From positions 25,539,222 to 25,603,221 of the forward strand of contig CM037777.1 in assembly GCA_021229015.1 (NCBI GenBank): a stretch of 64,000 nucleotides of DNA. The letters are read 5' to 3'. Shown here one piece after another: positions 1 to 12,283 of this stretch (position 1 is the first letter of the stretch; every line of letters begins with the position of its first letter). This DNA comes from Solen grandis. Lineage: Eukaryota > Mollusca > Bivalvia > Adapedonta > Solenidae. The position numbers and the translations under genes were made by a program. Below the pieces are notes generated by a model. That model was not told the DNA's origin, made no database searches, and worked only from the letters and a program-made list of their open reading frames with translations.

Positions 1-960
1 AATTCCATTATCCTGACGCCCTACCTACAAAACTTGGAAACACCTGTAAATGCCAATCAAAGATAAGCTGTTGTGTCATTTTAATGACATGATAATCTAA
101 TTAACGTAATCGAAACCACAAACGCACTTTTGAACATGTATAAAACGTCTCTGAATAGGAAAAAATGTTTTAAAAACGTTATGTTTGCAAAACTCATTAA
201 ATCAAATCATCAAATATTAAATTTCACACTTTGTCAACCCGAATTGTTTTTAATAAGTGAATAATGTGATTTTGGAATTGATATTCATCAATAACAAGGC
301 AGGCCTAGTCGAAATGGGCAAATTTCAATGAGAATTGCATAGGTCAATGAAAAAAAATAATAACGGCAGCGAAAACCATTCTCTGGGGAAGAATGCAATT
401 ATTTTGTTGGTTTAATTAAGATTGTATTCCCTCTTAAGAACAAAAAGTCAATCCATATTTCAAATATAAAACAATACTGGATCGACCGCACTTGGGAAAA
501 AGAAGCATTAATTGCGACACATTAGGCATTTGTTACCAAAATTTAAAATCTAATTACAAAACAAAAATGCAACTTCTTTTTGAAATTAAAGAAAATTACC
601 TTTTTTAAGTTAAAAAATGCTTTCGTGCATGTCAGGAAATTCTGCTATTCGGATTTCTAAAGTGTTTAAAATGGAACACTACTAAAAGATTTATATTTGA
701 TATTTTTCGATCCAATTATTTACTTCTTGTTCTTTAAGAGGGGGTATATTAATATAAATACAAGGAAACCTGCTTTACGATAGAGACTTACAACACATTT
801 AGTGGGTTATTTTATCATTCCATAAACTGCATTTCCCCGTACCTCTGATCATAGTGTGTGTTGTATTTTTCCGTTTTAAATTATGTTTAACTTCGAAATA
901 TCTAGCATGTTTAGAATTTCCTGCATTACATGTTTCACAAAAAAAAAATGTATCAAGCCA
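1..960. other. A+T-rich DNA, no gene seen
   Basis: Both strands are broken by stops at short intervals. I see no domain, tRNA-like box or strong repeat. An 'agggggtata' string near 740 resembles the mollusc repeat seen at 14350 but is too short to call. Confidence 0.5.
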
Positions 961-1039
961 TTATCCTAATTCATCAAACGTTACAATATCGAAACACGAA
1001 TTCTTTAATTCTTTTAAATTTTTAAGTGACCCTTCCCGT

Positions 1040-1326
1040 CCATTGAAGGCATGATGCTGCTGCTGATACTCTCTGCTAGACATTAATCTTTTACGTCGTG
1101 AAGACGTCGTTATAAAACGATCTTCTCGCGGTGTAGTTTTACGAGGCCTTCCTTTTCTAGGCCTGTCAGCAGCGTTACCTGTTTGCTGTAGTCTGTGCCT
1201 TAGGCGACTTATTGTCGATTCATGTCGATTAAAATGCCTAGCGACTTCTCTTGCTGACAAACCAGCCAAAAGCATTCCGACTGCTCTCAGACGTTCTTCT
1301 AACGTCATCCCAGGGCGACGTCCCAT
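1040..1326 (-). pseudogene. Tc1/mariner-type transposase, N-terminal fragment
   Basis: The ORF begins with ATG at 1326 (minus strand) and carries the paired-like helix-turn-helix DNA-binding region of Tc1-family transposases. It shows 'MTLEERLRAVGMLLAG', then 'SAREVARHFNRHESTISRL', then the basic linker with 'DRPRKGRPRKTTPRED'. In intact members (about 340 residues) this region binds the terminal inverted repeats and is followed by the DDE/D catalytic domain. Here resemblance stops at about residue 95, the remaining residues down to the stop at 961 look random, and no catalytic domain follows. I see no inverted repeats around it. It is best read as a truncated, non-functional transposon remnant. 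Family assignment is confident; the element boundaries are not. Confidence 0.85.
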
Positions 1327-2642
1327 GATTGATTTTCAAAACTTTATTGAAGGTGTTTTGCTTTTAAGTAAAGCAGTACACCAGCGTGGTTTTCAACAAG
1401 CTAAATGATATTGAACTAGCTGTGCACGCACCGCACGTGATTTTCGTTAATACTCTGCTATACAAACAAGTTTATGTAGGTTTATGACAGTGTTCTAGCA
1501 ATTTGAAGTCTAAGTGAAGTGCGTGAAGTTGGCAGCCCAGTAATTTAGCAGTGAGACATATCTTGTGCTGACTCTCTGCAATAGCATTTTTTTTTTTACA
1601 TAGACGTAGTGCAATAACGCGGTCCCACAGAACCCTTGCCTGTAGAAATGCAGACTGGCAGATTGCATCAATATTGCAATAACGTGTGTCGTAGGGGAAC
1701 GCTCAGGTTCGTTATTTCCGTGAATTTTGTCATGTGAAATTAAATCTATCAGACTACCGGTCTGACATCCTTCAGTTACAGTTGCCGATCAAACAGTGCA
1801 CATTTCCTGCATCCATATAAAGTTGGTTTAAGAGGGAAATGACACGGATTGTATATGGTTCTGATGTTTCTCTAAGAGTTCATTGTGTGATTATACAATT
1901 CAGATATAGGTATACAAATCAGTCAGAAAAAGTGTGCCTATAGTTCATAATGTGATTGTTTTTGCTGTTCAGAAAAAAAAATATTGATAATATTGACTAT
2001 ATACAGATCTATAAATCTACAGAGCTGTAGATATTTCTGAATAATTGGTTGGATTGGTATCGTAGGCACAATGAGCTTGGTAAACTGCCATAACCTGTCA
2101 TGGAATATGTTTTCAAGAAAGCCTTGAGGTTCGGTTTCTTTTAATAGCATTTTCATATTTGCATAATTAAATTTGTATATTAGAGCTTAAACTAATGTTT
2201 GTGCAAGATATATTTAACATTTCAGATTATCGATGTATTTGCACAATTTTGCAACAACATCTTTTTCCTTGTACTCGTAAAGCAGTTGTGTCAAACGATG
2301 TGTTCTCACAGATTTCCAATTCGTATATGGTAATAGGCATTTGTAATGCAGACCGGACTAAATGCAGGTCTTTAAGATCTTAATGTGTAGCTGATGAGTA
2401 GCTTAAACATTTAGCCGCAAATCTGTCCAAATTTCTCGATTTTGTGTAAAATTCCATGTTTAAGAAAATGAAAGAAACGTATTTTACTTTCCTTTGTTCT
2501 TTAAATAGTCAAAATACAAAAAAGCAACCAAGATTTATATTTTTGGGAGATAGAAAGAACACCAATGTAGCATGCTTTGCGAAAACACCATATTTTCAAT
2601 TATATTTAGTATAGGCAACGAGAAGTTTTCTTAAAATCGGAA
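1327..2642. other. Non-coding stretch; first part may be Tc1 5' flank
   Basis: The first 150-400 bases may be the 5' untranslated part of the Tc1 fragment, but I cannot find its inverted repeat. The rest is A+T-rich with only chance ORFs (for example 1938-2156 minus). Confidence 0.4.
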
Positions 2643-2863
2643 TTAACTGAGTGTAATTGAGTGGCTTAACTAAATGTAATTGAATGGCTTAACTGAGTGT
2701 AATTGAGTGGCTTAACTGAGTGTAATTGAGTGGCTTAACTGAGTGTAATTGAGTGGCTTAACTGAGTGTAACTGAGTGGCTTAACTGAGTGTAATTGAGT
2801 GGCTAAACTGAGTGTAATTGAGTGGCTTAACTGAGTGGCTTAATTAAGTGTAATTGAGTGGCT
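2643..2863. repeat. 23-bp tandem repeat, about 9-10 copies
   Basis: The unit is 'ttaactgagtgtaattgag' followed by 'tggc'. The copies differ by few substitutions (for example 'taaatg' for 'gagtg' in the second copy), and one late copy is shortened. The flanks are unrelated A+T-rich DNA. Confidence 0.95.
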
Positions 2864-3097
2864 AGCCAAACTTAAACGAGCTTAAGCTGTAAAGCAATAA
2901 ATATATAATGATAATAATGATTTTCCTTCTAACGAGATTAATTAGAATTGGCATTCAACTAAAACAAGCAAAATTAAGTAGTAGCCATGTAACACAACAG
3001 ACAGACAGAAAGAGAGAGAGAGAGCGTGCGTGTGTTCTAATTTTGGCGCATACGTACTTGATTTTAACTGCCTTCGTCAACTGTTGTTGATGCTCAA

Positions 3098-3129
<32 letters not shown>
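3098..3129. repeat. 32-base poly-G tract
   Basis: An uninterrupted run of 32 G in a strongly A+T-rich setting, preceded at 3007-3026 by an (AG)n stretch. The proline-rich minus-strand ORF across it is an artefact of the homopolymer. The exact length may be an assembly estimate. Confidence 0.95.
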
Positions 3130-3130
<1 letters not shown>

Positions 3131-4510
3131 GAAGAGATTCTTGATTCTCAATACAACAAATCTGAGTGTCAGCCATAAAAACTGAATGGGTCGGTCTCCA
3201 TACTGAATCCTTAGTATGGCCAGGTGTGGTTTTAACTTGATATTGAGTTACTGGAAACCCGTCAATCCTGTTTATCATATATAATTACATACAATTTGAA
3301 AAGGTTACACTGACATTCATTTATTGAGTCAGGATGACATTTGATGGGCACGCTAACACTTGATCAGAAATTGTATCCTTATTTTTATAGGTCACAAACA
3401 AAATTATATTTAAGTCATTTCTTTCCTAGAATATTCAGAATTTTGTATAAAATGCTCAGTTCGTTGGACTATGTAAATACACATATCAATTAACCATTCC
3501 TGTTTAGGTGCATTTATTACAACGCAATTTATGTTGCACGAGGTGTTTAAAGAACCCTGACTGTAAAATAAAGCCATGTTGTGTTATTCATCGTTTACAG
3601 ACACTCTATCCTCGCATGTCTGAGAAACATGAATTTTCCTCGACATCCAAGGAGCGTTTATGTGTCTAAGGTATTTCAGCTTTATTTGGACTGCCTGAAA
3701 TGCTCTGAAACCGCTAAACATTTATTCTAGAACAATACCAGTGTCTAATGTAGTTCGGAGGCCTTAAATAGTCCTGACAACTCTACCAATGTTATATATT
3801 ACAGGACATGCGGGACAAATTTTGTTTCGGTTGTAGGCAATGACTTTTTTTGTCCGCACAGGTTGGGTCTAAGATTTTACTCACATTATTTTATTTTAGT
3901 TTATATATATGCATTTGTCATCGATATTTAATCAATTTTATTCTGTATTTCTTAATCTATTTATATATTTATTCATAAACAACCACGATCTTTATAACTG
4001 GATTAATTTGATGTCCACACCAGTCATATGCAGGTCCCAATCCCAGATTCGAGTGAATAATATCCGGTGGTCCATACAGGCACTTAGTTTATATTAAATT
4101 TATCCGTTTTACATCCAACGGACGAACCTGAAAGCCAGAATTAGTGCCGACGAAAATAATTTCATAAACGACATAGACCTTTTTCAAATCTTTGTTAAAC
4201 AAAGATGATATTTGAAACTTATCCTGTCAACTGGACACTTTTTTCCATCAGCAGGGTCGATTACACTAACAAGCTTCACGAGCTGTAATAACATGTTGAT
4301 TTGGCTTGTTGGACATACCCTAATGGAACTTTCATATAAAACAGCAATTCAAACGTAAACACATTAATGTTATATTCGTAATAATATATTAACCAAATAT
4401 GCAGAACCTGTATCGTTCCGTAAAATTTCCCTCTAATAAGGAAATATACTGTCATTTTATAGGCCTAAGTGCACAATGTGGTTATTTTCTAAATAAAAAA
4501 GAAGGAACAT
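3130..4510. other. A+T-rich DNA, no gene seen
   Basis: Only chance ORFs under 65 codons. No repeat structure or domain was recognised. Confidence 0.5.
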
Positions 4511-4805
4511 TAAAACTATCCATGAGAGTTTTCTAAAACTTTGCATGATTATAGAGAATTACATAAAAAAAACTAATTTATGGAAAAAGGGGTCACTACT
4601 CTACTTTATTATTTATCTGCCCCTGAAAGTGAGTTTTTATTGTTTTTTTTTGTTGTTTTTTTTGCTCTTTTATGTCATATTTTGGGGCAACAAGCACCCA
4701 CAACTCAAAAAGTAGAGTGGTGACCCCCATTTTTCCCCATAAATTAGTTTTAATGTTATTCTCTATAATCATGCAAAGTTTTAGAAAATTCTCATGGATA
4801 GTTTA
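4511..4805. mobile_element. Long-armed MITE / foldback element
   Basis: The left arm (4511-4605) and right arm (4709-4805) are inverted copies of each other over about 95 bases. Both contain 'tatccatgaga', 'ttctaaaactttgcatgat', 'tatagagaat', 'aactaatttatgg' and 'gtcac.actctact' in matching order, with small indels. The loop (4606-4708) is T-rich. There is no coding capacity. A target-site duplication is not clear, so the superfamily is undetermined. Confidence 0.85.
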
Positions 4806-5319
4806 ATTTTCTTTCTTTGTCTAAAAAGAATATAACTGCAAGGTGCACGTATGCCTTTAAAGACGAAATATCGTTATATAATTGTCGTATGCAAAATTGA
4901 TGGCATTTGAGGCAGATAATCATGGATATATTAATCCACTGATAACGTTTCAAATGCATATATACGACTGCATTGACGTACATACTTGATATTAAACAAC
5001 AAGCACCCACATCTAAGAGTAATACACACATACAAACACAAAAATATAACACTGCATAATCATGTTTGACGCTAGTACAACGTCTCTGAAAATTTTCTTC
5101 AGCATTTGCAATTAAATTTATATATCATTCAATTTGGCAAAATTTTCTATAACACAGGGAAGATATTCTCATACAGTTCGTCATGGGATATTTTTAATGA
5201 ATAGACACATGCACATAAAATGTAACTGTTTGAGACATGGAGACAGATTTCTTCATACTTTTGATAAAAATAATTCATCAATATTTTGATGTTTAAGTAT
5301 GACCATTTGTTCCCATAAC

Positions 5320-5560
5320 TTAACCCTTTCCCTCATAGAGGAAACCATGAAAAGACCTATGCGAACAGCATAAAACCAGATCAGCCTGCGAGTAACTCGC
5401 AGGCTGATCAGGTTTTATGCTGTTCGCTGCTCCTCAGTGTCTGGAAATGAGGATTTTGTAATTATATTTGGTAAGGTTTAACTGTGGTTTTCTGCAGATC
5501 AGGCTTTATGTGGTACCTATTGAGTGCGTCAAAATGAGTCTGTATGAGGGAAAGGGTTAA
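5320..5560. mobile_element. piggyBac-like MITE (TTAA-flanked)
   Basis: The element starts TTAA-CCCTTTCCCTCAT (5320-5336) and ends with the exact inverse ATGAGGGAAAGGG-TTAA (5544-5560). Duplicated TTAA target sites and a terminal CCC are the signature of the piggyBac superfamily. The 241-bp interior has no ORF but holds a long hairpin. Bivalve genomes carry many such elements. What is seen is the termini and hairpin; the piggyBac assignment is inferred from the TTAA and terminus type. Confidence 0.85.
5361..5427. repeat. Internal hairpin of the TTAA MITE
   Basis: An inverted repeat with arms 'gcgaacagcataaaacc' and 'ggttttatgctgttcgc', continuing through 'gatcagcctgcgag' and 'ctcgcaggctgatc' around a short 'taa' centre. 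The stem is about 32 bp and nearly perfect, with one unpaired base. Confidence 0.95.
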
Positions 5561-6690
5561 CATGCATGAGAAGGCAGCAATATGTCAGCCCATGCGTATG
5601 CAATTTAATCCACAGATGTTTTACTCTTTCAAGCAAAGACACATATTCATTACTTCGAATATGAACAGCATAAATTATACACTGTAACCATGTCAGCATA
5701 TCATCTTTGTGAATATATTTTATTCGTTGATCGTGTCATAGCACAAACATCCAACTTGATTATTCCTAATTAAATTCTGTAATTCAGAACTAAAGTGAGT
5801 AACTTGATATAGAAATAAATATCCATGCATGAGCCAACAAATAACATTAAATTGTTTTTGCAATTTCCTTTCAGAGCAACAAAGATTGATAAAATATTTA
5901 AATTATATGGAGACATCTGTTCTTAAGGAAGGTTTTGAATAATTAATACTATTAATCAAACTGTTTTTATTGAATCATGTGTGAAATATACAACAATAAA
6001 TTATATAAAAGCTGTTGGGGAAAATGATCAATAATGTGTCAGTTCGTAAGCGTGTGTAAGTTAGTCTTCATTTTTATTGCCACAGACAATACTGCTTGTA
6101 TTTTGTGGAATGCATTTTATCGGTTAGTCATAGCGATTCCATATGTACATATTCAATAATCCTTCCCAAGTTATAGACCAACATAACATTAACCAATATA
6201 CATTTCGTATATTCCATCAGTTAATGCGTGCTTTTGTGCATCGGTAAAAAGGCGACATATTTCCTACTGGAATAAATCATAGATACATATAGTTGAAATA
6301 AAAAAAAATCAGTTTTAAAATTATTTTCAATTAAATCGTTCAAAGTGTAGTCAAGGTTAAGACAGTCCCTTAATATATAAGCAGAACTATGTTTTAATTA
6401 TCAATAGATATTTCCATAGAGAAAAGGTTTCGTATTTATGAGACAAATAACATTGCATAGAGAAATGATTTGCAGTACACAAAACTCTTAGAAAGCAATT
6501 CAATTGCAATGATATATTGTACTGAAACACTGCAAGGTCACAGAATCTTCGTCTGCAAAAACTGCAACTTGAAGTTTGCATCAGAATAGCAGCAAAACTT
6601 TTGTCTCTTAAAAATGTTCAGTGTAGCATTGCTAATCTTATGTATTTCCTTAGATTGTCTCAGTGTCTTATAAAAGGAAATGCAGTCTGT
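5561..6690. other. A+T-rich DNA, no gene seen
   Basis: Only short chance ORFs (for example 6387-6581 minus, cysteine-rich but without any recognisable spacing). No repeats were recognised. Confidence 0.5.
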
Positions 6691-6774
6691 CAGTATGCCT
6701 GTCTGACTTCACTTAGATATTGAAACATTGTGTATTGTGAGCCGTTCTGACAATGTCTACCGGTTACGGTGACA

Positions 6775-7110
6775 GTGTTGTCAGACCGTCCGTTCTGTAG
6801 CCATAAATCGTGGGTACGATCCCTGACCACGACATAGCGTCCGTCCTGTAGCAATAGGTCGTGGGTACGATCCCCGACAACGACATGCCGTACGTCCTGT
6901 AGCAATAGATTGTGGGTACGATCCCCGACCACGACATACCGTTCGTCCTGTAGCCATAGATCATTGGTACGATACCCGACCACGACATACCGTCCGTCCT
7001 GTAGCAATAGATCGTGGGTACGATCCCTGACAACGACATACCAGTATCGATAATGTGGTACTAAGTCGGGTATCATGTCCTTGACCTTAAGCCTGGCACT
7101 CAGCACATTA
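6775..7110 (+). mobile_element. SINE with B-box region amplified as a 51-bp array
   Basis: About five units of 51 bp run from 6782 to 7035. Each contains a tRNA B-box-like 'gtgggtacgatccc' followed by 'gac.acgacata' and 'cgtccgtcctgtagc'. After the last unit the sequence continues as the body of the local tRNA-derived SINE family ('acgacatacc', then 'gtggtacta', then 'cctggcactcagcac', then 'ctagttcc'). The open minus-strand frame of 138 codons exists only because 51 is divisible by three; I do not regard it as a gene. Confidence 0.75.
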
Positions 7111-8762
7111 CGCTAGTTCCGAAAATAATTAAGTCATATCTAATTCATATAAAACATGGCTGAAATACTGCTTATATAAAGTTTAATGTAACTAACCCAT
7201 CATACAATCAAGTTATTTTAATTCGAAAAATAAAAAAATCGGGTATTTTTTGCTTATCCTTTGACTTTATTTCTTTACGTTACTGAACATTTGATACATG
7301 TAGTTACTTTTATAATCATATCTAATAAGATAGTACAACAGTGTTTATGTCACAAATAGTTTTGCTTTATGAACTATTATTTATGAATTTGCTTTGAACT
7401 TTTATTCCCAAATAAAGTTAGCTAATACTGTACTTTACATTTTCTTCTTTGTTTACTATATTCGGTTTTGAAAGAAATATTGTATGAAGCATTTTTGGAC
7501 TCGAAAATGTTAACTACGCTAAAAGTGTTGTTTCGCCTGTACAGGACGCCTGTTTGGATTTTGATCAAGCAACCATTTAAGAAAATTTACGAGAACAAAT
7601 CTATTGAAGCATTTTCTGTAAAATTCCACAATTGTTTGAAAATGAAACCTTGTGTCCCTTTTCCAAATATCCTATGGGGTTTTGTCCATTCCTTTGAAAA
7701 GTACCTGAGGATATTTAAATCATTAATTCATATAGATGGAATCATAACAAATAAACTGATAGCATGACTGTCTTCTATTTGTATATTTTTTACGTCTCCT
7801 TTCTTTTTCTTTTTAATGAGAGATATATATTTTACTGGAAACGGTCACCATGGATACACAAACGTAGCACGTTGACCCATTTTTTTTATTTAAGTTTAGT
7901 ATTCAAGCGTATTTTTATATAACATCAATTATGTGATATTCAGAAAATTCTATTGAACAAAAATGCAACATTAAAGTGATATGGTATAACACATGATACT
8001 GTTACTTAATACATTAAAGCGCAAAGAAATTGTTTTCTTATACTGGGGATACTTTCTAAACTGTTTTGAGTCCCGAATATAGACATTCAAATGAAAGAAT
8101 TTTCTCTATAAGCCTAAACGGTTTAGACATGTCTTCTTCCAAAAGCGTTCCTCAAGAACTAATCCTTTTCAAAAGTCTATTCTCTTATATATCTAATCTG
8201 GATTTATTTTAAGCTTTAGGTCGTGTTATTGAATGAACCGCAGCTGCTTTGTTGCGTTAAGGACGGCACGTTATGTCAGTCAGAATAAGTTTCGATTTTT
8301 TGTTCGTTCGTTTTCCAGAAAAGATTCAAGAAGGCGAGGGAAAATCACAGAATGTTAGCCGTTATTTAATGTCAATCTTAGATGCCTGTACTTCTTAAAG
8401 ATGAATGTGCATTGCTTATTTTTATATATTTATTTATATTTTTTCCCGTTTCTTCCCTTTCTTAATCAATGGAAATAAAGGTATCACAACTGGAAATACA
8501 ATTATTGCCATGTTTATGAATTTATTATCATTATTATTCAGTTAGACAGATGTAAATGTAAATTGTGTTCTCAGCACAAATAGCCCATAACTTATTCGGT
8601 ATTTTACATTTAGCTGAAAATCAAGAAAGTTCACAACTAAGTGCAATTTTTACAAAACATCACAACTTTAGTGTGATTTTCTCAACATGATCATTTTTAT
8701 TTTTCTTGTAGTGTCTGCACATTTGATATCTGAGTTTATATCATACGCTCTTTTGTATTGTA
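7111..8762. other. A+T-rich DNA, one unassigned ORF
   Basis: A 99-codon open frame at 7468-7767 (plus) is the longest here, but its first codon is not ATG. It has no recognisable motif, signal peptide or splice context, and I treat it as probably chance. Nothing else was recognised. Confidence 0.4.
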
Positions 8763-8947
8763 CAAGTCCCGGATGCCGTGTGGTTACATGTAAGCATTCG
8801 CAAATCGAGAGGATGTGGGTTCGATCCTCAGCCGCGACAAACCAAAGTCGTTAAAATTGTACTGGATTATACCTCTCAAATAGACATACGTAGTCTCCAA
8901 ATTACTGAAATACTGTCGTCGGCGGGACGTTAGACCCAAATAATAAA
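8763..8947 (+). mobile_element. tRNA-derived SINE (family A)
   Basis: A head with a B box ('gtgggttcgatcctc' at about 8816-8830) is followed by the family body 'accaaagtcgttaaaat', 'gtagtctccaaattactga', 'aatactgtcg' and the tail 'gacgttagacccaa'. The central 'cagtgtggcagc' part is missing, so this is an internally deleted copy. The family recurs at 6775, 16795, 20855, 22012, 33385 and 44945. Confidence 0.8.
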
Positions 8948-9466
8948 CATATAGACTCAAATATTATTTCTCTGATGAATAATATTTCTTCTCTTGAATT
9001 ATCATTTCTATACTTTACTAATAAAGCCTACAATCATTTATGATAAACGATTGTTCTGCTCATAAAAAATGATCTAGTTTTCAAAACATATTAAGATTTA
9101 CACTTCTTTACAAAAGTAAAGACAATCTTTAGATGTGTCATTATGACCCCTGTGAAATAAGTTTTGTAAAACATTTCAACTAATGTACAAACGTTATAAT
9201 CTGTACCTCATAGTAAAGATTTTCAACTTAAAGTGCATCAAATTTTGTATGATGTGACTTTTAAACATATATATAATTTTCCCTTTTTCGTTTTAGTGCG
9301 AGTAATTGTCTATTTTTTAAACAAATATTACCATATAAACCTAAGATATGTCTGAAAAGTGACAGTGAGCGACTTAAACAGTTCTGTAATTACACTGTAC
9401 ATACAATACAGAACTAGTCGTGATTTATAATATTGACATGGTAAAAGTCAACCTCCGCCGCAGTAG
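8948..9466. other. A+T-rich DNA, no gene seen
   Basis: No ORF or repeat was recognised. It ends at the stop that limits the following LINE reading frame. Confidence 0.5.
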
Positions 9467-11209
9467 TTACCTCCCATTGCAGTCGTAGATAACTTTCCAC
9501 AGTCATGGTCAGTAGGTTACATTGTTCCCATTCATAAAAAGGGAGACAAGAAAGTACCGAATAACTATCGGGGGGTAACTCTGCTAAGTAACTTTGGTAA
9601 GCTTTTCACTAGTGTTTTAACAAATAGAGTAGAAAACTGGTTCGAAGAAAACAATATGTTGTCAGACGTGCAATTCGGTTTTAGAAAAGGTAGCAGTACA
9701 GTAGATGCTATATTCGTTTTAAACAACCTCATTCAACATTACATCAATACTATATCCAGATTACCTTGCGCGTTTATTGACCTAAAAAAGGCGTTCGACT
9801 CAGTTGATAGGAATGCATTATGGTTAAAATTGTTTAATATGGGACTGGACGGAAAAATTCTGGTAATGTTTAAATCAATGTACGCAGTGGTTAAATCATG
9901 CGTCAAACACTGTAATAATTTTTCGGATTTCTTTAATATCTCTGTCGGTTTACGACAAGGCCAAAACAATTCGCCAGCATTTTTCGCTCTTTTTATTGAT
10001 GATTTAGAACATTATTTACAAAACAGTGCTGACAGTGGGGTAGAAATATTTGATTTGTGTCTTATAATTCTCTTGTTTGCTGACGACATGGTGATAATTG
10101 GTAAATCTACTCAAGATCTGCAACATAATTTAAATAAATTATACGAATACTGCAACTTGTGGGGATTAGAAGTAAACACATCCAAAACTAAAGTTGTTGT
10201 GTTTCGTAAACGTGGCCCAGTCAGACTAAATGAATGTTGGTATTATAATAATGAAGAGCTAGAGGTGGTCGACAATTTCAATTATCTTGGTGTTGTCTTT
10301 AATTACACGGGTACATTTGTTTTAAATAATCAGTTTTTAATAGGCAAAGCACTGAAAGCGATGAACGTTTTATTTCAGAATGTAAAAAAATTACAGGTCA
10401 ATCCAAAATTATCTGTACAATTATTTGACACATTTGTTGGTTCAACTTTAAATTATGCATCTCCTGTGTGGGGTTTTTCAAAATCCAAAGACATTGAACG
10501 AGTGCATTTAAAATACTGTAAAATGATACTTGGTGTGAGTCAAAAAGCATGCAATTCTGCTGTGTACGGAGAATTGGGAAGAGTGCCTTTGTATATCAAT
10601 AGATATGTACAAATAATAAAATATTGGTTCAAAGTTATAAATACTGATAACGTTATTTTAAGGAATGTCTATAATTATGCACTCGCCAATAATAATACTC
10701 GTTGTAAAACTTGGCCTTATAAAGTAAAATACTTATTAGATATGTATGGTTTTTCGGATGTGTGGTTAAATCCTTTACCTATACATGCTCAGCCCTTTAT
10801 TCAAACTTTCAAACAACGTGTTACTGATGCCTTCCGTCAAGAATGGTTAACAAATATTAATAATAATCAAGTTCTGAGCATTTTATACACCCATTTAAAG
10901 ATTTTCATTTAGGAATTTCCTGTAATCAGTTACGAATAAATTCTGGTAGATATTACTTCGCGTAACGAGCGTACGTGTCAGATGTGTTCCTTAAATACAG
11001 ACATTGAAGACGAGTATCATTTTGTGCTTAAATGTGAACGTTTTCAAGATTTACGTATTAAATATTTAAAAAGATTCTTTTATATTAGACCAAATATGTT
11101 TAAATTTGTTCAATTATTAAACTCCAAAAATAAAAATGTATTATTAAATCTCAGTAAGTTTATTAAACAGGCATTAGAAAGACGCAATGATGCATTACAA
11201 AATTTATAA
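9467..11209 (+). pseudogene. Non-LTR retrotransposon reverse transcriptase, 5'-truncated and frameshifted
   Basis: The open frame actually begins at about 9467, before the first ATG (9656), because reverse-transcriptase homology is already present upstream ('FPQSWSVGYIVPIHKKGD', then 'NNYRGVTLLSNFGKLF'). The frame continues with 'QFGFRKGSSTVDAI', motif A 'FIDLKKAFDSVD', motif B 'GLRQGQNNSPAFF', the catalytic FADD at 10076-10087 and 'NFNYLGVVF'. It stops at 10912. The C-terminal tail continues in other frames: 'LRINSGRYYF' near 10935, then 'NERTCQMC' and 'EDEYHFVLKC' to the stop at 11209. At least two frameshifts therefore break the C-terminus, and the endonuclease and ORF1 are absent. Such proteins copy the element RNA at the insertion site. 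I place it in the broad jockey/CR1 group; the exact clade is uncertain. Confidence 0.93.
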
Positions 11210-11336
11210 TCCACATGTATTATACTTATACTATTATGATGTTCTGTTAATGTTAATTAGATTATATGATTGGTTTTTGTTTCATCCACCATACTCCTTA
11301 ACTTGATTTAACTCTTAATATTCTTTTCCAGCAGCT
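11210..11336 (+). other. Probable 3' UTR of the LINE, left part
   Basis: A non-coding A+T-rich stretch directly after the LINE stop. It ends exactly where the DDE transposon begins; the likely continuation is at 16230-16475. Confidence 0.5.
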
Positions 11337-11358
11337 AAAGAGCTAGGTTCACTAACCA
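11337..11358 (+). repeat. Left terminal inverted repeat of DDE transposon
   Basis: 'aaagagctaggttcactaac' plus 'ca'. It differs from the inverse of the right end at one position (t versus a at base 8). Confidence 0.92.
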
Positions 11359-12283
11359 TGGATTTTTGCCCCAAAATTTGGCAAAAAATAATTTTGCACA
11401 AATATCTTTTTTTCAAGTTTTGTTTACAAGTTCCATCCTTAAACTGTCAAAAACCTTTAAATTTATAGTCAAATGTTCATGTTTTGTATGTTTTATATTC
11501 AATGAAAACCCCCCTATTTGCAGCAAAATTATGGAAATTTACATTATTTTGACGATTTAAACGAAGATTAAAGTATCAGCACACTCCAGCCCCAACAAAA
11601 TAATTTCACCAATTTTTTGTACTGATGAAAGGTTTCAAATGATATTGGTTTCAAGTTGGGGCTTGCCTGTGCTCTATTTCAAAATTAGATTTTTACTTCA
11701 TGTTTTAAAGTCATTTTTTGACATTTTTTTTTAAAATTGAAATATGTTTCGTAAAATAAAAGAAATAATATATTTAAATAAATGCATGCACAAAACACAT
11801 TTTGATGAAGTTTTAATCCGTTTCAAGTGTACGTTAATTATAACGAGGATTGAGTACGATACCGTATAGGTACGGGTGTCGCTGTTTTCAACTTCAACAG
11901 ATGTAAACAAAGATGTGACAGGTAAGATATTGATATTTAAATGATTTTTAGAAAACAAGAAAAATTCTTCAAATATCATTATCAAATTTAGCAAAAACAA
12001 TTCGGTAAGTTTTATTTTATTTCAGAAATACAGTTTTTGCATACGTTCACAGTTTAGCTGAGACGGCTTACAAGAGTAGTGTTTTTGAGGTTTTGGTTTT
12101 ATTCATCAGACTGATTTGAAAATTTATATTTATTTTGTCAATACAATTAGTGAAAGACTCGGCTAATGTGAAAATTTTGTATGAATTTTTTAATCCGATA
12201 TTGACGTCGTCTGCAACATTTTATACCGCTCAATATTTTGGTACATAAGTACATAATTAAACGTCGTTGTTCACATAGAATAT

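Noticed and set aside
2955..3278. 107-codon ORF with a proline run
   Set aside because: The proline run is the reverse of the 32-base poly-G tract. No other feature supports coding.
6690..7106. 138-codon and 91-codon minus-strand ORFs
   Set aside because: They lie across the 51-bp SINE-derived array (17 codons per unit), so the open frame is a by-product of the repeat.
7468..7767. 99-codon ORF as a possible host gene
   Set aside because: It does not begin with ATG, has no recognisable motif and no splice context. In A+T-rich DNA of this length one such frame is expected by chance.
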